DNA of 13,360 nucleotides from Saccoglossus kowalevskii (GCF_000003605.2 NW_003111985.1:33557-46916); one strand, 5' to 3'. Shown: positions 1 to 7,999, counted from the first letter of the stretch. The notes: a model not told the origin generated them from the sequence alone. Translations and numbers: made by a program.

Positions 1-300
1 AATGCACTGTACATTTTGTGTCGTCGTCTACCAGAAAAACGGTCTGCGTCAACTTGAAAATGCAATGTGCGTCGTCGTCTACTAGAAAAAATGCGTCTGC
101 GTCAACTTGAGAATGCTAAATGCGTCGTCGTCTACTAGAAAAAGTGTGTCTGCGTCAACTTGGAATGAAAAATGCAAAGTCTACTAGGGGGGACTCGTTT
201 TGCGTCGACAACTTGAAAAGTGCAAGTTGCGTCGTCTACTAGGGGGACTTGTTTGCTTCGACAACTTGGAAAATGAAGTGTCGTCGTCTATAAATTAAGG
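1..300. repeat. Degenerate ~50-bp tandem repeat, about six units
   Basis: Units carry a TCGTCGTCTA block (copies at 21, 72, 125 and 281, with shorter forms near 180 and 231), then TAGAAAAA or TAGGGGGACT, then GCGTCAACTTG or TCGACAACTTG. Spacing is 48-55 bp. The two halves differ in the middle part (AGAAAAA versus AGGGGGACT), so the array has two subtypes. It continues as scattered GCGACAACTACT-like fragments to about 400. I see no coding potential. Confidence 0.85.
289..296 (+). promoter_or_regulatory. Possible TATA-like element
   Basis: TATAAATT stands about 210 bp before the first coding ATG, just after the tandem repeat. In such AT-rich DNA this match has little weight, and no initiator or transcript evidence is available. 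The stretch 301-503 before the ATG holds repeat-like CGACTACTAC fragments and no other recognisable gene. Confidence 0.15.
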
Positions 301-503
301 AACTGCGTCAGCGACAAATACGTGTGACTTCTACAAATCATCACCCGTTAAATCGCGACTACTACAACTCGCTTTGCGACAACTACTAATTAATTAGCGA
401 CGACTGTGAATAAGTTTGGCGCTGATTGCTACTACTCCGATTTGTAAACGTAGACATCGGAAATCGCACTTTTGTTGAAAAAGCAGCTAAATTTTGAAGC
501 TAT

Positions 504-839
504 ATGTTTTACCATGCAATTTATATCGACGCAGCAGGGTCCCGTACGGCTTTCCATAGTATTCAGCGAATATCGTCATCGAAGAAGGTACTTCGCAAAG
601 CTGCATGGACCATGATTGTGATGACGGCATTTTGCATGTTTATTGTACACATGAGGGCATTAGTTATAGAATATTTCAAATTCAATGTTACCTTCAAATT
701 AGAGATTAGAAAAATAACAGCATTGAATTCCCAGCGGTGACCATATGCAATATGAACAAAATAAGAGAAAGTGCCATTGTGAATACGTCGTACAAAGACA
801 TGGTTACTTTCAATGACTACGTGCCAATCCTTTACAAAG
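504..839 (+). CDS. Exon 1: DEG/ENaC N-terminus, TM1 and FPAVTICN strand, with a frameshift
   Basis: The ATG at 504 follows a TGA at 495-497 in the same frame, so it is the first possible start unless an upstream exon exists. The cytosolic part ends in AFHSIQRISSSKKVLRK. The family's HG gating motif should be here, but it reads His-Ser (555-560). TM1 follows (about residues 33-55, TMIVMTAFCMFIVHM). The frame then runs into LNSQR and a TGA. The conserved FPAVTICNMN lies one frame over, from 725 on. One extra base in the A5 run at 710-714 would join them as ...EIRKNNSIEFPAVTICN, with typical spacing from TM1. The exon ends AAAG|GTAAGA in phase 1. Identity as a DEG/ENaC first exon is very sure. 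Whether the frameshift is biological or an assembly indel is open. Confidence 0.88.
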
Positions 840-1175
840 GTAAGATGTAAAACATTGATGACAATCAGAATAATTATCGGTAATTATTACACATGAATTC
901 ACACCTCAAAGTTAAATGTACATGATAGAGTAAGGTAAACAATTCTCTTATAAGATGAACGTCAATTATTCAACTGTACATTGTGCATATTTAATGCAGA
1001 AAATAGGGAGATTGTGTTTGGCTATTTACTTGTATAGTGTAAAAAGATGCGTCTGCATGACACATGATTTGACGTTCAACATTGTCTGTTTTTACTTGAC
1101 GCTGTTTATTAATGTTCCGGTTTTCGTTAAAATAACATTTGTCAATTAAAAATATATAAATACAGCTTGTTGTTA
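840..1175 (+). other. Intron 1, 5' part
   Basis: Starts with a strong GTAAGATG donor. AT-rich, with only a short chance reading frame (955-1149) that shows no family motif or splice context. I see nothing else up to the minisatellite. Confidence 0.6.
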
Positions 1176-1729
1176 ATTGCTTGTCTACAGTAATCGATGT
1201 ATATTAATTATAATTGATGTCTACAGTAATCGGTGTATATTAATTATAATTGCTTGTCTACAGTAATAATCGGTGTATATTAATTATAATTGCTTGTCTA
1301 CATTAATCGGAGTATATTAATTATAATTGCTTGTCTACAGTAATCGGTGTATATTAATTATAATTGCTTGTCTACAGTAATCGGTGTATATTAATTATAA
1401 TTGCTTGTCTACAGTAATCGGAGTATATTAATTATAATTGCTTGTCTACAGTAATCGGTGTATATTAATTATAATTGCTTGTCTACAGTAATCGGTGTAT
1501 ATTAATTATAATTGCTTGTCTACAGTAAGCGGTGTATATTAATTATAATTGCTGTCTACAGTAATCGGTGTATATTAATTATAATTGCTTGTCTACAGTA
1601 ATCGGTGTATATTAATTATAATTGCTTGTCTACAGTAATCGGTGTATATTAATTATAATTGATGTCTACAGTAATCGGTGCATATTAATTATAATTGATG
1701 TCTACAGTAATCGGAGTATATTAATTATA
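1176..1729. repeat. 37-bp minisatellite, 15 tandem copies
   Basis: Fifteen head-to-tail units, with a partial sixteenth ending at about 1735. Ten units are 37 bp, four are 36 bp and one is 40 bp. Each contains TTGTCTACAGTAATCGG followed by TGTATATTAATTATAA. Variants include CGGAG for CGGTG (units 4, 7, 15), GATGTC for GCTTGTC (units 2, 14, 15) and CATTAATC for CAGTAATC in unit 4. High identity between units suggests recent expansion. It lies in intron 1, ending about 85 bp before the first LDLa exon. Confidence 0.97.
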
Positions 1730-1814
1730 ATTGCTATGCGTATATGCATTTGCTGTAATGTTGTGTATTGTTTTGTCCAATATGAAAAACAAATAATGTC
1801 GGTTTCACCAACAG

Positions 1815-1937
1815 CGCCATGTTTGACAAATGACATGCCATGTAACGATTTAGAAGACAAGTGTGTGAAGTCGTACATGTGGTGTAATGGAATAAGCGAA
1901 TGTCCCAATTCAAATGATGAAAAAAACTGTACTCAAC
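1815..1937 (+). CDS. Exon 2: LDLa module 1
   Basis: Acceptor CCAACAG at 1808-1814 and donor C|GTACGT at 1938, phase 1 at both ends. The translation has all six Cys of an LDLa module: C1-x6-C2-x6-C3, WCNGISEC, then PNSNDEKNC. The calcium-site acidic positions are partly changed (SEC and SND for the usual DC and SDE). LDLa modules are about 40-residue extracellular ligand-binding folds that depend on three disulfides and calcium. This is the first of the array joined to the channel. Confidence 0.9.
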
Positions 1938-2047
1938 GTACGTATAATCACTATTAATATCACCGAATTTGAATTTATTTGAATTTATAAATGTTAATAA
2001 CCAAATGATAATAGTTTTATGATTTATTGTTGTATTTCTTTAAAAAG

Positions 2048-2164
2048 GGGAATGTTATGACACTGAATTCAAATGTACTGATGGAATGTGTATACCCATA
2101 CAATTGAAATGTGACTATAAGAACGATTGTGGGGATAACAGTGAGGAATACGACTGTCCTATAA
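2048..2164 (+). CDS. Exon 3: LDLa module 2
   Basis: Acceptor TTTAAAAAG ends at 2047 and donor A|GTATGG starts at 2165, phase 1 at both ends. Six Cys are present with standard spacing: [33 protein letters not shown]. The family pattern F-x-C-x-x-G-x-C-I-P is well kept. The usual S-D-E calcium motif reads S-E-E. Confidence 0.93.
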
Positions 2165-2557
2165 GTATGGCATATAAGTATCATTTTTATACTAGATTGT
2201 CAATAGTGCAATATGTTAATCATTAATCAATTAGTCATTGAGACAATCATATTATGTGAAACTCCGATCATGACCTTTGAATGACTATCACTATCGTTTC
2301 GTACCTGTCTTCTGTTAACGATGTTTCGTTCCTTGTTATGCGTGTATATGCGGATTATTACTGAATTATGAATGCATATTTGGCGATCATCTATTATATC
2401 TCCAGAAATTTAGCTTTTAATTGGAGACATGAATGTTCTGTGGCAAAATATTACTCTAAATGAGCACGACGTAAGCCACATTACCAATCATATCTATTCA
2501 AATAAACATAATCGACTGCACTAAAAACGGTGAAACATGTATGTATTGTTTCCACAG
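2165..2557 (+). other. Intron between LDLa 2 and LDLa 3
   Basis: About 390 bp of AT-rich sequence, bounded by GTATGG and TTTCCACAG. I see no exon, RNA gene or clear repeat inside. Confidence 0.6.
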
Positions 2558-2689
2558 TGCACTGTGCTTAAAGTGAAAGGCACTGTAACGGCGGCGACTG
2601 CATCCAAACACAATCTTTCTGTGATGGAATCCGAGATTGCACCGATGGCAGTGATGAATTTATTAATTCAGGCTGCAAATATCCTTTTA
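2558..2689 (+). CDS. Exon 4: LDLa module 3 with in-frame stop
   Basis: Acceptor TTTCCACAG ends at 2557 and donor A|GTAAGT starts at 2690, both strong and phase 1. All six Cys and the calcium motif are intact (FCDGIRDCTDGSDEF, SGC). Between C1 and C2 the third residue is a TAA at 2569-2571. The C1-x6-C2 spacing is kept, so this is a substitution, not a shift. No other acceptor gives this frame without the stop. The exon is 132 bp and phase-symmetric, so skipping it keeps the frame. Confidence 0.88.
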
Positions 2690-2986
2690 GTAAGTAAGAC
2701 ATATGTTATGGTAACTTGATCTCACATGATGTAATTTCCGTCAGCTATGTGACGTAACGGTTGACTTCCCAAATGAAACTATTGATTCAATCTGCACTTG
2801 TTATTCAAATCATTTTCCAGATATACCTGTATGTACATGTAATTTATTTACCATTATAATCGTTTCGTACAACATATAGTTATTATAACATCAGTTATAG
2901 CGCACATTAAAGTAGAATATAATATCAAAAACGGTTGTAATACCATAAACATGATATTATTTAAGCTATGACATGTTCAAATATGC
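2690..2986 (+). other. Intron sequence after LDLa 3
   Basis: AT-rich sequence between the GTAAGT donor and the start of repeat copy A. No coding or structural signal seen. Confidence 0.55.
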
Positions 2987-3377
2987 TATTATTATACATC
3001 TATCATAATTACAGCGCGCCGTAATTTTGCGGTATTTTACAGGGTATTTTCATCCTTCTATATTAGGAAATGCGAATTCCAACTATGAATTTATTACGCG
3101 CGCGTAATAACAAAAACAAACACTGCTGTGCCACCAGCGTTTGACCGGATTCAACACAAAGAAGTTCGCTGATTTTGTTCTAAACATTTTGGATTTCGGC
3201 ATTCCTATGTATCCGTTGAAGAAAAAGATGTATAATAATAAAGTTATTGTAAAAATACATCTCCTACAGTACACCGTCGCATCGATCTCACTGCGCGTCA
3301 GTCAATACTCCAGCTGTACTGTCTTCGTGCATATTTTGAGGTATTCCCATAATAACCTCATAATATTTTATCAATAT
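2987..3377 (+). mobile_element. Dispersed repeat element, copy A
   Basis: This stretch is the diverged reverse complement of 4157-4531. Shared blocks include GCCGTAATTTTGCGG, TTTCATCCT, AGGAAATGCGAAT, GAAGTTCG, TTCTAAAC, TTTCGGCATTCC, AGATGTATAATA and CTGTACTGTC. Copy A has about 40 bp more near 3240-3280. The element is less AT-rich than its surroundings. I see no clear terminal inverted repeats or target-site duplication, so I cannot name its class. Boundaries are approximate. It lies in the intron between LDLa 3 and LDLa 4. Confidence 0.85.
3091..3110. repeat. 20-bp perfect palindrome inside copy A
   Basis: TTATTACGCGCGCGTAATAA equals its own reverse complement. The matching part of copy B is diverged and no longer symmetric. 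Confidence 0.9.
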
Positions 3378-3633
3378 TAAGACAGTGAAAAAATTAAATT
3401 TGTTATTGATTGTCACGTAATATGATTTGAATTCACCTTATGCAGTCAAACAATATCGGGGCAACAATAATAGTGTTCCCACAAAATCTAATCTTTCATT
3501 AAATAGTTTATCTCGGCATAAAATTCCTTAGATGAATGTGCACTTATCTTCATTTATATATAAGGAAGAACGTTGTATATATTTCCTTTAGAAGATAGTT
3601 GTCAATTAAAATACATTCCTCCGTATAATACAG

Positions 3634-3747
3634 GAACATGTGGCGATCGGTTTCGATGTAGTGATGGGTCATGCATTCCCATGTCATGGAGGTGCGATGC
3701 TTACGGGGATTGTATCAATGCAGCAGACGAGGAGGGTTGTATGAATT
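3634..3747 (+). CDS. Exon 5: LDLa module 4
   Basis: [35 protein letters not shown] has all six Cys and the I-P-x-x-W-x-C core. Donor T|GTGAGT at 3748, phase 1. Two acceptors fit the phase: AATACAG ending at 3633, which puts the start one codon before C1 as in the sister exons, and TTCCTTTAG ending at 3591, which has a better pyrimidine tract and adds a 14-residue leader. I chose 3634 by analogy with the other modules; 3592 is equally possible. Confidence 0.88.
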
Positions 3748-4024
3748 GTGAGTTATAACAACAGGTTTCGATACAAGTGGCATTGTGTATTTGTGGCAAG
3801 TGAGCACATCTTGCTCTACTTGTAGATTTCCAATTAATTTAGAAATTAAGTGTTGTCATATGGTTTCATAAAATCTACTTAAGATGTTTTGATAGCTAAC
3901 AGTAAAATTCACGCCTACTAAATGGCAAATTACAATGAGTTCACGAGCAATGTTTATTTCACTAGAATTGAACTACTTACACGAAAAGGCGAACGAGCAA
4001 CGTATACGTACTTGTTTATTTTAG

Positions 4025-4141
4025 ATGAATGTGAAGCAGATTTCATCAAATGTGATGACGGGGTTTGCATTTATTACACATCATGGTGCAATGGTTTTCA
4101 AGATTGTGCTGATGAAGAGGACGAAACAAATTGTTTGAATT
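4025..4141 (+). CDS. Exon 6: LDLa module 5
   Basis: Acceptor TTATTTTAG ends at 4024 and donor T|GTGAGT starts at 4142, phase 1. ECEADFIKCDDGVCIYYTSW is followed by CNGFQDCADEEDETNC. Six Cys with standard spacing and acidic residues at the calcium site (DC, DE). The CDDGVC block is shared with modules 7 and 8, which suggests these arose by duplication. Confidence 0.93.
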
Positions 4142-4156
4142 GTGAGTATTTCAAAG

Positions 4157-4531
4157 CGATATTAAATAATTATTCTGGGGTTATTACGAGGATACCGAAG
4201 TATGTACGAGGACAGTACAGCGGGAGTATCGACCTACGCGTAGCGATGACGTACTGTCATACTATTATACATCTTTTACTCTCAAGGATACATCATGGGA
4301 ATGCCGAAATTCAAAAAGTTTAGAACAGATTTATCGAACTTCCTTGTTTGGAGTCCGGCCAAATGCCGGGGCTGCCAAGTTTGTTTGTATTATTAGAGGA
4401 CGCTCACGCGCGTAATCGCACCATATATGGTATTCGCATTTCCTAGTATGGTAGGATGAAAGTACCCCGTAAAATCCCGCAAAATTACGGCACGCTTACG
4501 GCGTTACATTGACAGATGTATAATAATATTC
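4157..4531 (-). mobile_element. Dispersed repeat element, copy B (inverted relative to copy A)
   Basis: Read on the minus strand, this matches 2987-3377 over nearly the whole length with many substitutions and some indels, so both copies are old. It lies in the intron between LDLa 5 and LDLa 6. On the + strand it contains a remnant reading frame with GMPKFKKFRT, and copy A has the matching GMPKSKMFRT on the minus strand. No transposase or reverse transcriptase motif is visible. Confidence 0.85.
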
Positions 4532-4577
4532 TTTACTCATATCTCGTGGTTGTAAAATGTTAAAGTTGAAGCACATT

Positions 4578-4628
4578 ATTGTACCAATATTAGTGTAAAT
4601 TGATAATTGTACCAATATTAGTGTAAAT
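4578..4628. repeat. Direct repeat, two 23-bp copies 28 bp apart
   Basis: The block ATTGTACCAATATTAGTGTA plus AAT occurs at 4578 and again at 4606. It is a simple local duplication in the intron before LDLa 6. Confidence 0.9.
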
Positions 4629-4813
4629 GTATCCAGTAACCTGAATGACTTTGCTCTACCACATGTATCCGAAACGATGTTCAAAATCCAGTGTTGACAT
4701 TATTTCAAATAGTAGCTTAATATAACGTATTGACATTTATATATTGCAGTTTGAATCTAACTAGTGTCATAAACTGTATATGAGGTAATTTCTTCCCGAA
4801 TACTTTTTTGCAG

Positions 4814-4956
4814 ATACATGTCCAACTGGTGACCTCAAGTGCGGCAATGGGAAGTGTGTCAATGCCTGGTCAATATGTGATGGTGAAGCAGATTGTGCCA
4901 ATGGAGAGGACGAGGAAAATTTCGCTGCGTTAGAGTAGCTTCCATGTCATCGAGTG
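4814..4956 (+). CDS. Exon 7: LDLa module 6, one-base deficit
   Basis: Acceptor TTTTTTGCAG ends at 4813. TCPTGDLKCGNGKC, SICDGEADCANGEDEEN gives Cys 1-5 and the calcium motif. The frame then reads FAALE and TAG (4936-4938), without Cys 6 or a phase-1 donor. Adding one base in the A4/T3 tract 4916-4922 gives KFRC, with Cys 6 ten residues after Cys 5 as in modules 9 and 10. The exon then runs to G|GTGAGA at 4957, a good phase-1 donor. A single missing base therefore explains the lost Cys, the stop and the missing donor together. Confidence 0.85.
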
Positions 4957-5900
4957 GTGAGACATTGTGCGCTGGACAGTGTCGCAGATTTAGGCAATTA
5001 TACACACATTGCTATTATTATTCTTATCAGAAGAGCTTATTTGCATATGCGGATAATGCTTCGTTTGCGATCCAGTAATATTATGCAGGGTTATAGTTTT
5101 GGTATTGTATTGCATAACCTAATTACCATTGTAAATATCACTTGTTAGGTAAATTACAAGCACACCTGGTAGATGAAATTTTACACGACAAAGAAAAACT
5201 GCCAGGGCTATCGTGTAAATAACAGTGTTTCGCGAACTAGATTTACACATGCTCAGTAGTGTTTAATGGGCGATTGCTGAATTAACCTTGGATTGCTACT
5301 CGGAATACAAGTATTGATATTAGCAAAGGTTTAAGCATATGTGTCTAGTGTCACCAGATTGACTAACTAAGCCAGACATCGGAAATTTAACTCAAGCACA
5401 TAGAAACCCACGCACACATTTTTGAGACGAAAGGCTTCATATATCTAACTCTAGGAGCCACAATGTGTTTTCATCACAAGACACAAGTCACTGCAAAGCC
5501 TTTGACGCAGCTATAATGTATCAAATTCAGCAATCAGTTTAAGTTAGTTGTCGACACTGATCAAACTCAATTGCCAAATTGCAATGTAAGTTTACAATAA
5601 CGGATCTGATTATTCGTTTGATATTGGTATTTTAAGTCTTCCATAAATTGTTCAAATGGTCTAAAAGATCGGAATCATCGTTATTTTTAATTTGTAATGT
5701 TTGGCAATGCTTCATTACTTTATTCCCTAATGCCAGTTCCTATTTCCTCGATTACAGTTTGAAAACACTTTTTTTTGTAATCTTGCAAGCGTCTCCCCGA
5801 GTTAGATTATCGTTTTCAGTGTCAGGACTTGCTGTGGTTGTTGTTCTTTTTTTCGGAACATATGGATTGATGAAACTTATCTATGTTTTTTTCACTTATT

Positions 5901-5921
5901 CGTGTCTTCACTGAAGACACG
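5901..5921. repeat. 21-bp near-perfect palindrome
   Basis: CGTGTCTTCA and TGAAGACACG are exact reverse complements, with one base (C, 5911) between them. It could be a dimeric protein-binding site or a mobile-element scar. Nothing nearby decides. Confidence 0.9.
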
Positions 5922-6273
5922 TCATATGCCTGCTTCTTTCGTTTGAATTGACAAATATATATGCCGTACTCAAACCGTTAAGCATAAATGTATAGTGCAA
6001 GTTATTATGTTATTACTTAGAACATAATATAAGTCAAAGATGCTGGACACCAAAATAATTCTAAGAATGATTATATTCGTACAAATCTATGATGCAAAAG
6101 GGCAGATCACAACAGAAGAGGTAATTGTCAAGTTGTAAAATCTTATAAAATGCTGTCACTGATCTTCGTTAGTATTACAGAACATAATTTAATATACTAT
6201 TATTTCATTTGAGCAGTTTATTACTAGAAAACACTTTTATCAAAGTACTTTACATAGCCTTTAGACCATTGCT

Positions 6274-6287
6274 GTTGCCTAGGCAAC
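6274..6287. promoter_or_regulatory. Candidate RFX X-box
   Basis: GTTGCCTAGGCAAC is a perfect palindrome and fits the RFX consensus GTNRCC-N0-3-RGYAAC. RFX factors switch on ciliary and ciliated-sensory-neuron genes in animals. The site is inside the intron between LDLa 6 and 7, so any enhancer role for this gene is inference. Confidence 0.5.
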
Positions 6288-6796
6288 GAATATTGAACTA
6301 TGACCTAGGCTGGTGTTATTACTAGGTCTATAATTATATCAGTTTCCAGTATACATTTCTGCATAAAATTACCATTATTTTGATGTATATCATATTGGTG
6401 AATGACAGAGTGTGAATAAATTAGATATATTTCCAATAGTGTAACATCTCGGACAATCGTATAATATCGCGTGACCAATCGTATGACATTCCAAACAATA
6501 TTTGTAGATAAAATGGCGATCAGGTAGCGCTTTTTAAACAGTCACAGGACACATCACATCGATTTTTAATATAGTTTATGCAATTTATAAAACGTCTGGC
6601 ATTTGAATAAATGTGTTAATAAAATTTACATTGTGAAAATTAAGTTGAAATATATGAACGATATTATTTTGGATGTTCATTCTTTGAATACCTGAATTTC
6701 AAGTTATAATTTAATTGTGAAATATTTCAAAACCATTCATAAACACAGACAACGCCATTCTAACTCACGGTGTTATATATTTTATAACTATTTCAG

Positions 6797-6913
6797 ATAC
6801 ATGCATGGGAGACCGCTTTCAATGTGATGACGGAATTTGTATTTATCGTACACGAAGGTGTGACCGTTATGAATTTTGTAGTAATGGAGAGGACGAGAAA
6901 GACTGTATCAATT
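6797..6913 (+). CDS. Exon 8: LDLa module 7
   Basis: Acceptor CTATTTCAG ends at 6796 and donor T|GTAAAT starts at 6914, phase 1. TCMGDRFQCDDGICIYRTRR is followed by CDRYEFCSNGEDEKDC. All six Cys are present. The residue before Cys 5 is Phe, where most modules have Asp, so calcium binding may be altered. Close to module 8 in the FQCDDG block. Confidence 0.93.
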
Positions 6914-7037
6914 GTAAATTTAAAATATCTTCTTATATATTTATATTGCCTCCGATTCGAATATTAAGCTTGTTAAACTTCCTGTATATTTTATTCTCAG
7001 ACGTATATTTTCTCCATAATGCTATAATAAATTGCAG

Positions 7038-7154
7038 ACACGTGTGAAGAAAGTTCATTTCAATGTGATGACGGTGTATGTCTTCCTTGGTATTGGAGAT
7101 GCAACGAATACCCTGATTGTGATAATGGAGAAGACGAGCAAAATTGTGAAAACT
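7038..7154 (+). CDS. Exon 9: LDLa module 8
   Basis: Acceptor AATTGCAG ends at 7037 and donor T|GTGCGT starts at 7155, phase 1. TCEESSFQCDDGVCLPWYWR is followed by CNEYPDCDNGEDEQNC. Six Cys with near-consensus spacing and a full acidic calcium motif. The intron before it is only about 120 bp. Confidence 0.94.
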
Positions 7155-7329
7155 GTGCGTATTATATATGTCACCAATATTTCCTTTGCCAAATTCATAT
7201 ATAGATTTGTATGGCTAAAGAAAATATATAATTATTATTTGCCAGAGGAATTGTATAAATGTGCTCATCTATTTGCAGTCATAGGCTTAAAATTATTTCA
7301 TTACTATCTGGTTTTAATGTATTTTTCAG

Positions 7330-7458
7330 TTTGTGCGCATTACTATGGGTTCCAGTGTGGCAAAGGCAAATGTATAGAATGGTCTGAAGCATGTGATGGC
7401 GAGATCCATTGCGGTAATGCACAGGATGAATCACATGAATTATGCACAAGTCATAACG
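7330..7458 (+). CDS. Exon 10: LDLa module 9
   Basis: Acceptor TATTTTTCAG ends at 7329 and donor G|GTGCGT starts at 7459, phase 1. CAHYYGFQCGKGKCIEW is followed by ACDGEIHCGNAQDESHELC. Six Cys, with Cys 5 to Cys 6 stretched to ten residues. The calcium-site Asp before Cys 5 is His, and S-D-E reads Q-D-E. Confidence 0.92.
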
Positions 7459-7654
7459 GTGCGTATAGTATTTAATGTAGTTGTGGGTTAACATAATTTG
7501 GTGAAATCCAATTTAATTCGATTCGATTTACATTATTTACCATCACATTTAATTACACTGCGTAACAAATAGTAAACTAACATACAAGCATATATTTGGA
7601 GAAAAGTAATTGTATACAGGTTATAATCACGTCTGTTATTGCTACTACTTAAAG

Positions 7655-7780
7655 GAAATTGCCAGCATGGATGGTTGCCATGTACGAGTAATGACGCATG
7701 TCTACATGTATCTATGTGGTGCGATGGCAGCGAAGATTGTCCAGAAGGGGAGGATGAAGACTTTCATACTTGCCACACAG
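7655..7780 (+). CDS. Exon 11: LDLa module 10
   Basis: Acceptor ACTTAAAG ends at 7654 (weak pyrimidine tract) and donor G|GTAGTA starts at 7781, phase 1. NCQHGWLPCTSNDACLHVSM is followed by WCDGSEDCPEGEDEDFHTC. Six Cys, again ten residues between Cys 5 and 6. Good acidic calcium motif. Confidence 0.9.
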
Positions 7781-7873
7781 GTAGTAAAATTGATTCATAT
7801 AGTATAAATAGAATATATATCTGTATGATTTATTTTTATGCAGCTTATTTATGTATTTATTTATTTTTTCAAG

Positions 7874-7999
7874 AAAAACCTCCTGATTATATAACTCAGT
7901 GTGCAGACTCACAATTTGTACTGAAAGAATCATGGTGCGACGGAATCCACAATATTATAGGATGTATTGCCGATAACAGTGATGAACGTTTTTGTGACA
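7874..7999 (+). CDS. Exon 12: atypical LDLa module 11 lacking Cys 1 and Cys 3
   Basis: Acceptor TTTTTTCAAG ends at 7873 and donor A|GTGAGT starts at 8000, phase 1. PPDYITQCADSQFVLKESW is followed by CDGIHNIIGCIADNSDERFC. Aligned to the family, Cys 1 is Pro (7879-7881) and Cys 3 is Phe (7915-7917). Cys 2, 4, 5 and 6 remain, as does the SDE calcium motif. Cys 4 to Cys 5 is three residues longer than usual. Cys 1 and Cys 3 form one disulfide in LDLa folds, so a whole bridge is gone and no free Cys is left. Confidence 0.85.

Larger units (their letters stand above)
4957..6796 (+). other. Long intron between LDLa 6 and LDLa 7
   Basis: About 1.8 kb with no further LDLa exon on either strand that I can find. 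It holds a 9-bp hairpin (TTTACACGA at 5180 with TCGTGTAAA at 5211), a 21-bp palindrome (5901-5921), an X-box palindrome (6274-6287) and a short inverted pair GACCTAG/CTAGGTC (6302-6328). A hydrophobic 88-codon frame at 5648-5914 has no recognisable motif. Confidence 0.6.

Noticed and set aside
688-720. Tiny intron in exon 1 (GTTACC to AACAG) instead of a frameshift
   Set aside because: Only 33 bases, with a poor donor; a longer version from 642 would remove the conserved end of TM1.
5648-5914. 88-codon hydrophobic frame on the + strand in the long intron
   Set aside because: T-rich sequence gives hydrophobic codons by chance, and no family motif or matching splice phase is present.
6040-6120. 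Short ATG frame with a signal-peptide look (MLDTKIILRMIIFVQIYDA) ending at GAG|GTAATT, a possible alternative first exon
   Set aside because: It ends in phase 0, while the next LDLa exon needs phase 1, and the hydrophobic core is interrupted by Arg.
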